Origin: Rhodobacterales bacterium
Lineage (GTDB): Bacteria > Pseudomonadota > Alphaproteobacteria > Rhodobacterales > Rhodobacteraceae
DNA: 5,968 nt
Direction of reading: 5' to 3'
NCBI GenBank assembly: GCA_013298675.1
Contig: JAAFIJ010000175.1
Coordinates: 1 to 5,968, forward strand
Shown here: positions 1 through 4,040 of the stretch, piece after piece
How the letters are laid out: the number at the start of each line of letters is the position of its first letter
Position numbering within the stretch: the stretch's first letter is position 1
Program-made: the position numbers and the translations under genes
The notes under the pieces: model-generated
What the model was told of the DNA's origin: nothing
Databases searched by the model: none
The model's input: the letters and a program-made list of their open reading frames with translations, nothing else

Positions 1-470
1 CCAATCAATAGATAGGACGCGACGCCCACGCCCTCCCAACCAAAGAACATCTGCACCAGATTGTCAGAGGTGATCAGCATCAACATCGCAAAGGTAAAGA
101 ACGACAGATAGGCGAAAAACCGTGCCTTATAGCTTTCGTCATGGGTCCAGTTGTCGTCATGCGCCATGTAGCCAAAGCTATAAAGGTGCACGAGCGCTGA
201 CACCGAATTCACCACCACCAACATGATCGCGGTCATCCGGTCCAAGCGAATGCCCCAATCGGTGGATAGCGCGCCAGATTCGATCCAGCGCAGCAGGCTG
301 ATATGCTGGGTGACCCCGTCAAAGGTCAAAAAGACGTACCAAGACAGGATCGCCGCCAAAAAGATCATGGCAGTGGTCAACATTTGTGCCGCACGCTCGC
401 CGATCAGGCGCCAGCCAAATCCGCACAAAATGGCCCCGATCAGGGGGGCAAAGAGGATGATCGATGCCAT
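1..470 (-). CDS. nuoL: NADH-quinone oxidoreductase subunit L, N-terminal part (runs off window)
   Basis: NuoL is the distal antiporter-like subunit of the complex I membrane arm and takes part in proton translocation. My reading of the minus strand from the ATG at 470-468 gives 156 residues plus two bases of the next codon, so the 3' end is missing. It starts MASIILFAPLIGAI, followed by the family block LDRMTAIMLVVV (about 77-87), HLYSFGYMAHD (95-105), FFAYLSFFTFAMLML (118-132) and SDNLVQMFFGWEGVGV (135-150). Glu146 in GWEG corresponds to the conserved essential glutamate of the family (Glu144 in E. coli). Several hydrophobic segments are present, at about 3-20, 29-50 and 79-98 and again from 117 on. 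An in-frame TGA two codons upstream of the ATG fixes the start. AGGA at 481-478 lies 7 nt upstream as a ribosome site. The ATG shares one base with the TAA of the small upstream ORF (TAATG), which suggests translational coupling. Identity is secure. Confidence 0.97.
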   Translation of the reverse strand, partial: MASIILFAPLIGAILCGFGWRLIGERAAQMLTTAMIFLAAILSWYVFLTFDGVTQHISLLRWIESGALSTDWGIRLDRMTAIMLVVVNSVSALVHLYSFGYMAHDDNWTHDESYKARFFAYLSFFTFAMLMLITSDNLVQMFFGWEGVGVASYLLI

Positions 471-655
471 TATTCAGTCCTGCCTTGGGTAGAGCCACAT
501 TTTGACGAACCGCACCGCGTCGCCGAGAATTCTGCCGGTGATACAAAACCGGTTTGCGCACAAACATCGCAGCCAACCTCGAACTGATCGCCAGAGGCCG
601 ACAAAATCTTCATTCCAAACACGTTTGTTTCACCAATGTGATGTTGGAAAGCCAT
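470..655 (-). CDS. Probable small cysteine-containing protein between nuoK and nuoL (61 aa)
   Basis: I do not recognise this 61-residue reading frame, and no function can be assigned. It starts 3 nt after the nuoK stop, fills the whole nuoK-nuoL interval, and its TAA overlaps the nuoL ATG by one base. A GAAGGGG stretch ending 6 nt before its ATG can serve as a ribosome site. The protein starts MAFQHHIGETNVFGMK and has four cysteines: a CxxC (Cys29, Cys32) and, 15 residues later, a CxxxxC (Cys48, Cys53). This looks loosely like a small zinc-ribbon or metal-binding arrangement, but that is inference. There is no signal peptide or membrane helix. By hand count only about half of its codons end in G or C, against about three quarters in nuoK, so codon use is not fully native. 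Spacing and ribosome site favour a real gene; the alternative is a non-coding spacer that happens to stay open. Extra reading frames inside nuo clusters are known in Rhodobacter relatives. Confidence 0.6.
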   Translation of the reverse strand: MAFQHHIGETNVFGMKILSASGDQFEVGCDVCAQTGFVSPAEFSATRCGSSKCGSTQGRTE

Positions 656-658
656 GCC

Positions 659-964
659 TTACCCCTTCATCACGTTGACGTCTTCAACGTCAATGGTGCC
701 GCGGTTGCGGAAGAACACCACAAGGATCGCCAGACCAATCGCGGCCTCGGCGGCGGCAACAGTCAGGATGAACAAAGTGAACACCTGCCCCGTCAGATCG
801 CCCAGATAGGACGAAAAGGCGACGAAGTTGATGTTGACGGCCAGCAGCATCAATTCAATCGACATCAGGATCACGATGATATTCTTCCGGTTCAGGAAGA
901 TGCCAAAGATCCCAATGACGAACAAAGCCGCCGCAACGATCAAGTAATGTTCTAGTCCTACCAT
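659..964 (-). CDS. nuoK: NADH-quinone oxidoreductase subunit K
   Basis: NuoK is a small membrane-arm subunit of complex I related to MrpC of multisubunit antiporters; it contributes to the proton path. The 101-residue product has the normal family length and three membrane helices at about 3-24, 29-50 and 60-85. Two conserved in-membrane glutamates are visible: Glu37 in MSIELML and Glu73 in AAAEAAIGL, matching Glu36 and Glu72 of E. coli. The C-terminus is short and charged (IDVEDVNVMKG). The ATG at 964-962 is preceded by GGAGGG at 976-971 with a 6-nt spacer, one of the best ribosome sites in the window. It follows nuoJ after the largest gap here, 73 nt, and ends 3 nt before the 61-codon ORF. 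The sequence is complete and unremarkable. Confidence 0.98.
   Translation of the reverse strand: MVGLEHYLIVAAALFVIGIFGIFLNRKNIIVILMSIELMLLAVNINFVAFSSYLGDLTGQVFTLFILTVAAAEAAIGLAILVVFFRNRGTIDVEDVNVMKG
662..668 (-). promoter_or_regulatory. Candidate ribosome binding site for the 61-aa ORF
   Basis: The minus strand reads GAAGGGG here, within the last codons of nuoK and 6 nt or so before the ATG at 655-653. It matches a Shine-Dalgarno core with one mismatch. It supports translation of the small ORF but could also be just the coding sequence of the NuoK C-terminus (MKG). Confidence 0.45.
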
Positions 965-1037
965 TTTCGTCCCTCCGGGTCATTGTGCCCGATGTCTTGT
1001 TTTTGCAGCGCGATTTGCACCAATACTTCACGTCCGA
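965..1037 (-). other. nuoJ-nuoK intergenic spacer
   Basis: These 73 nt are the only sizeable non-coding gap in the window. I see the nuoK ribosome site at its end and a short direct repeat of TGCAAA, 12 nt apart start to start, but no convincing hairpin, terminator or small gene. Confidence 0.7.
971..976 (-). promoter_or_regulatory. Ribosome binding site of nuoK
   Basis: The minus strand reads GGAGGG, 6 nt before the nuoK ATG. Because nuoJ ends 73 nt upstream, nuoK cannot depend on stop/start overlap, and this strong site fits independent initiation. Confidence 0.8.
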
Positions 1038-1652
1038 TTAAAGACCCTGCCCCGGTTTTACGTCGACGCTCTCCATCGCCTTGGCCGGGTCGCGCCACAT
1101 CTGGTGCAGCACGTTCTGGCGTTTGACGTCTTTGCGGTGGCGCAGGGTCAGCACGATTGCACCGATCATCGCGACCAACAGGATCAGACCCGATAGTTGG
1201 AACAGCAGGATATATTTGTCATAGATCAACAGGCCCAAAGCCTTGGTATTCTCAACCTGCGCCGCGTCAGGGGTAACATCGGCGCGCAAACCCATGGCAC
1301 CATCGGCCTGCACCCAAGCGCCAACGCCAAGGATCAACTGCATGATGATGACCACACCCACCAAAAGACCAAGCGGCATATACTTTGCCATCTCGCCTTT
1401 TAGTTCGGCAAAGTCGATGTCGAGCATCATCACCACAAACAGGAACAAAACCGCGACCGCGCCCACGTAGACGATGATCAGCAGCATGGCGACAAATTCA
1501 GCCCCAAGCAGCACGAACAGGCCCGCCGCGGACAGGAACGCCAAGATCAACCACAACACCGAATGCACCGGGTTGCGCGACAAGGTCACCAGAAACCCGG
1601 CCACAATGGTCACGGTTGAAAAGGCATAAAAGGCCAGATCTGCAACGCTCAT
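1038..1652 (-). CDS. nuoJ: NADH-quinone oxidoreductase subunit J
   Basis: NuoJ is a membrane-arm subunit of complex I, lying between the quinone module and the antiporter-like subunits, where its third helix is thought to help couple electron transfer to pumping. The 204-residue product fits the family. Hydrophobic helices lie at about 5-24, 30-48, 53-77, 91-113 and 148-169, with the conserved third-helix block VYVGAVAVLFLFVVMMLDI at 61-79. A loop at about 114-140 (ADGAMGLRADVTPDAAQVEN) and a charged C-terminal tail (RHRKDVKRQN onward) follow the alphaproteobacterial pattern. The ATG at 1652-1650 overlaps the TGA of the CMD-like gene as ATGA, and AGGAG at 1665-1661 lies 8 nt upstream, inside that gene. 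The overlap implies coupled translation. Identity is secure. Confidence 0.97.
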   Translation of the reverse strand: MSVADLAFYAFSTVTIVAGFLVTLSRNPVHSVLWLILAFLSAAGLFVLLGAEFVAMLLIIVYVGAVAVLFLFVVMMLDIDFAELKGEMAKYMPLGLLVGVVIIMQLILGVGAWVQADGAMGLRADVTPDAAQVENTKALGLLIYDKYILLFQLSGLILLVAMIGAIVLTLRHRKDVKRQNVLHQMWRDPAKAMESVDVKPGQGL

Positions 1653-2059
1653 GGCGCTTTCTCCTCGGTTTCGGCAAAGACGGCTTGAGCAATCTCAAGC
1701 GCCTTTTGCATGGCGGGCAAGCCGCCGAACATAGACATTTGCCAGATCACTTCCGCAATCTCGCGTTTGGTGGCCCCGGCGGCCAAAGCGTTCTGCACCG
1801 TTACCCGAATCTGCGGCTCGCCCAGCGGGCCCTGAACCGTCAACGCCGCAATGGTCACCAAAAACCGGGTCCGCGCGTCTAACCCATCGGGGTTGAAGGT
1901 TTTGCCAAAGAACGCCTCAAGCATGTCCTTTGGCATTGCCGGAAACAGCTTTTCGAAACCCTTTGCATCCAATCCTTCCAAAGGAGGTGCGAAAGCTTTG
2001 GCCATTTCCTGGCCCTGCTCTAGCATCTGTTGGAAAAGTTTGGTGAAAGCGTCGGTCAT
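1649..2059 (-). CDS. Carboxymuconolactone decarboxylase (CMD/AhpD-like) family protein inside the nuo operon
   Basis: This 136-residue protein matches the CMD fold family by pattern. From about residue 43 it runs ARTRFLVTIAALTVQG (62-77), then QIRVTVQNALAAGATKREIAEVIWQ (83-107) and the FGGLPAMQKAL segment (111-121), all typical of gamma-carboxymuconolactone decarboxylase-like proteins. Ahead of the domain is a 40-residue mostly helical N-terminus (MTDAFTKLFQQMLEQGQEMAK). It has no cysteine, so it lacks the CxxC of AhpD-type peroxidase reductants, and it has no histidine either; a decarboxylase or redox role is therefore doubtful. No signal peptide or membrane helix is evident, suggesting a cytoplasmic protein. 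It sits 13 nt after nuoI without a clear ribosome site and overlaps nuoJ by ATGA. Its position suggests a role linked to complex I, perhaps in assembly or stability, but that is only inference. Family membership is likely; function is unknown. Confidence 0.85.
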   Translation of the reverse strand: MTDAFTKLFQQMLEQGQEMAKAFAPPLEGLDAKGFEKLFPAMPKDMLEAFFGKTFNPDGLDARTRFLVTIAALTVQGPLGEPQIRVTVQNALAAGATKREIAEVIWQMSMFGGLPAMQKALEIAQAVFAETEEKAP

Positions 2060-2072
2060 GGATTCAAGGGCC

Positions 2073-2567
2073 TTAGCGGTAAGGTGCGTCGAGTTCTAGG
2101 TTGCGGGCAATTTCGGCCTCCCAACGCTCGCCATTCGCCAACAACTTGTCCTTGTTGTAAAACAGCTCTTCGCGGGTCTCGGTCGAAAATTCGAAATTCG
2201 GGCCTTCGACGATCGCATCCACCGGGCAGGCCTCTTGGCAGAAACCACAGTAGATGCACTTGGTCATGTCGATGTCATAACGCGTGGTGCGACGGCTGCC
2301 GTCTTCGCGGGGTTCGGCGTCAATTGTGATCGCTTGGGCCGGGCAAACGGCTTCGCACAGCTTACAAGCTATGCAACGCTCTTCCCCGTTCGCATAACGG
2401 CGAAGCGCGTGTTCACCCCGAAAACGTGGGCTGAGCGGTCCCTTTTCATGTGGATAGTTCAGCGTGGCCTTGGGGGCGAAGAAATACTTCATGCCAAGGC
2501 CAAAGCCTTTGAAAAAATCCACCAAGAAGAAATACTTGGTCGCGCGGGTCCAGTCGATTTGGGTCAT
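2073..2567 (-). CDS. nuoI: NADH-quinone oxidoreductase subunit I (two 4Fe-4S ferredoxin-like subunit)
   Basis: NuoI carries clusters N6a and N6b, which relay electrons from NuoG toward cluster N2 and the quinone. The 164-residue product shows two complete 4Fe-4S motifs: CIACKLCEAVCP with Cys65, 68, 71 and 75, and CIYCGFCQEACP with Cys104, 107, 110 and 114. An amphipathic N-terminus (TRATKYFFLVDFFKGFGLGMKYFF) precedes the conserved block FRGEHALRRY (49-58). The C-terminus NLELDAPYR is typical of the Rhodobacteraceae. I chose the ATG at 2567-2565, giving MTQIDWTRATKYF. It lies 2 nt after the nuoH stop and 6 nt after GGGAGG. A longer frame from an ATG at 2597 would add ten residues encoded inside nuoH with no family support. 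The N- and C-terminal ends both look complete. Confidence 0.97.
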   Translation of the reverse strand: MTQIDWTRATKYFFLVDFFKGFGLGMKYFFAPKATLNYPHEKGPLSPRFRGEHALRRYANGEERCIACKLCEAVCPAQAITIDAEPREDGSRRTTRYDIDMTKCIYCGFCQEACPVDAIVEGPNFEFSTETREELFYNKDKLLANGERWEAEIARNLELDAPYR

Positions 2568-2569
2568 GT

Positions 2570-3607
2570 TCAGCCTCCCATCGTCCAGCGTGCCCAAAAG
2601 CCGCCGAAAACTTCAAATTTCGCAAGGAACGACACCAGCACAACCCATCCCAAGGACAGTGGCAAGAACACTTTCCAACCGATGCGCATCAGTTGGTCAT
2701 AGCGGTAACGTGGCACCAACGCCTTGACCATGGCGAAGAAGAAGAAGAACACCCACATTTTGGCAACCATCCACCACCAGCCATCGGCGAGGCCAGGAAT
2801 GGGCGACAGCCAGCCGCCAAAGAACAACAGCGACATCAGCGCGCACATCAAGAAGATCGCAATGTATTCGCCCGCCATGAATAACAGATACGGGGTCGAT
2901 GAATATTCCATCATGAAGCCCGCAACCAGTTCGGATTCCGCTTCCGGTAGGTCGAATGGAGGGCGATTGGTTTCCGCCAAGGCGCTGATAAAGAACAAGA
3001 ACACCATCGGGAAATGCGGGATCCAGTACCAGTTCAGCAGGCCATAATCGCCCGACTGTGCATGTACAATCGCGCCAAAGTTCATCGAACCCGTGGAAAT
3101 GATCACCCCGATGATGATCAAACCCAAAGACACCTCATAGGAAATCATCTGTGCCGCAGAGCGAAGCGATCCAAGGAACGGGTATTTGGAGTTTGACGCC
3201 CACCCGCCCATGATCACGCCGTATACTTCAAGCGACGAGGCGGCAAATACGAACAGGATTGCGACGTTGATGTCGGCCAGCACCCAACCACTATCAAAGG
3301 GAATGACCGCCCAAGCAAGGATCGCCAACACGAACGAGACCATCGGCGCGAGGAAGAACACCGCGCGGTCGGCACCCGCAGGCACGACGATTTCCTTGAC
3401 CACAAATTTCAGCGCGTCCGCCACCGATTGCAGCAGACCAAACGGCCCCACCACGTTCGGGCCCTTGCGCATCTGAACCGCAGCCCAAATCTTTCTGTCG
3501 CCATATACAAGGAACAAAAGCGAGATCATCACAAAGGCGATGACCAAAAGGCCTTGAACGGCAATCAGCAATGCCATCCCAAGACTTGTTTGCAAGAATT
3601 CAGTCAT
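2570..3607 (-). CDS. nuoH: NADH-quinone oxidoreductase subunit H
   Basis: NuoH is the membrane subunit (ND1 homologue) that anchors the peripheral arm and forms much of the quinone entry chamber and the start of the proton path. The 345-residue product has the expected length and about eight hydrophobic helices. Family motifs are visible: DRKIWAAVQMRKGPNVVGP (37-55), QSVADALKFVVKE (60-72), SYEVSLGL (156-163), AETNRPPFDLPEAESE (211-226) and VPRYRYDQLMRIGWK (298-312). The acidic ETNRPPFDLPEAE loop is the quinone-site signature. Residues 287-291 are five phenylalanines, all encoded by TTC. The ATG at 3607 is preceded by two GAGGGA copies, with spacers of 3 and 12 nt. The gene follows the lipoprotein gene by 28 nt and ends 2 nt before nuoI. 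Complete and secure. Confidence 0.98.
   Translation of the reverse strand: MTEFLQTSLGMALLIAVQGLLVIAFVMISLLFLVYGDRKIWAAVQMRKGPNVVGPFGLLQSVADALKFVVKEIVVPAGADRAVFFLAPMVSFVLAILAWAVIPFDSGWVLADINVAILFVFAASSLEVYGVIMGGWASNSKYPFLGSLRSAAQMISYEVSLGLIIIGVIISTGSMNFGAIVHAQSGDYGLLNWYWIPHFPMVFLFFISALAETNRPPFDLPEAESELVAGFMMEYSSTPYLLFMAGEYIAIFLMCALMSLLFFGGWLSPIPGLADGWWWMVAKMWVFFFFFAMVKALVPRYRYDQLMRIGWKVFLPLSLGWVVLVSFLAKFEVFGGFWARWTMGG
2574..2579 (-). promoter_or_regulatory. Ribosome binding site that decides the nuoI start
   Basis: The minus strand reads GGGAGG at the very end of nuoH, 6 nt before the ATG at 2567. It supports that start over the upstream in-frame ATG at 2597. Confidence 0.8.
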
Positions 3608-3610
3608 GAT

Positions 3611-3624
3611 CCCTCACGTCCCTC
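3611..3624 (-). promoter_or_regulatory. Tandem GAGGG ribosome-site candidates of nuoH
   Basis: The minus strand carries GAGGG at 3624-3620 and again at 3615-3611, 12 and 3 nt before the nuoH ATG. Either may pair with 16S rRNA, and neither has the ideal spacer. No alternative in-frame start lies close by. Confidence 0.55.
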
Positions 3625-3635
3625 AAACTTCGGCA

Positions 3636-4040
3636 TTACACCGTCGGTATTCCTTGTGCGCCGCAGTCACGGACTGTGACCTCGGCGTCAATCGTCTTTA
3701 GTCCTTTTGGCAACGAAGCTGAGACGGTGTAAACCGCATCTCCGCGCCAAGTTCCACCCGTTTTCGCGACATTTGTGCGCACATGACGCACAAATCCAAA
3801 ACCCCGGATCAACGTGTACTGGGCGGCGGCGCAGCGTGCATAGGTTGCCACGTCTTCCTCGTCGCGCGCGCCGGTCATTGCAACCCGAAAATTCACCAAT
3901 TCACCGTCCAACAACAAGGTTTCGATGCCAAGATAGACTGGCTTGAAATCTGCTTGGGCGACTGTTGATTGATCCGCGCATGCCGTCAGAACCGCAAAAG
4001 CGGAGACAAGACAAAGAGGGATCAATCGGAGGCGCATCAT
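3636..4040 (-). CDS. Putative lipoprotein of unknown function between nuoG and nuoH
   Basis: I do not recognise a named family. The 134-residue product begins with a classic lipoprotein signal: basic MMRLR, a hydrophobic core to about residue 18, and a lipobox LTAC with Cys21 as the predicted lipidated residue, followed by AlaAsp. After cleavage the mature protein is about 114 residues, predicted on the periplasmic side of a membrane. It has two further cysteines, Cys70 and Cys126, that could form a disulfide. The body mixes short beta-like and helical stretches (PVYLGIETLLLDGELVNFRVAM; WRGDAVYTVSASLP; TIDAEVTVRDCG) with no membrane helix. The start codon overlaps the nuoG stop (ATGATG), so either of two adjacent ATGs may be used. 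No clear ribosome site precedes them, so translation probably depends on coupling with nuoG. The TAA is 28 nt before nuoH. A hypothetical gene at this position is, as I recall, common in Rhodobacteraceae; a complex I role is only inferred. Confidence 0.85.
   Translation of the reverse strand: MMRLRLIPLCLVSAFAVLTACADQSTVAQADFKPVYLGIETLLLDGELVNFRVAMTGARDEEDVATYARCAAAQYTLIRGFGFVRHVRTNVAKTGGTWRGDAVYTVSASLPKGLKTIDAEVTVRDCGAQGIPTV

Noticed and set aside
319..576. An 85-codon minus-strand frame across the start of nuoL and the 61-aa ORF
   Set aside because: It overlaps most of the nuoL N-terminus in another frame and has no family pattern, no good start context and no operon fit.
554..955. A 133-codon plus-strand frame opposite nuoK
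   Set aside because: It is codon-aligned with the secure nuoK gene, His/Gln/Asp-rich, and a shadow of it.
2073..2597. Longer nuoI start giving ten extra N-terminal residues
   Set aside because: The extra residues lie inside nuoH and do not match the NuoI family. The ATG at 2567 has GGGAGG at a good distance.
2235..2702. A 155-codon plus-strand frame opposite nuoI and the end of nuoH
   Set aside because: It is codon-aligned with nuoI, crosses two secure genes, and shows no family pattern.
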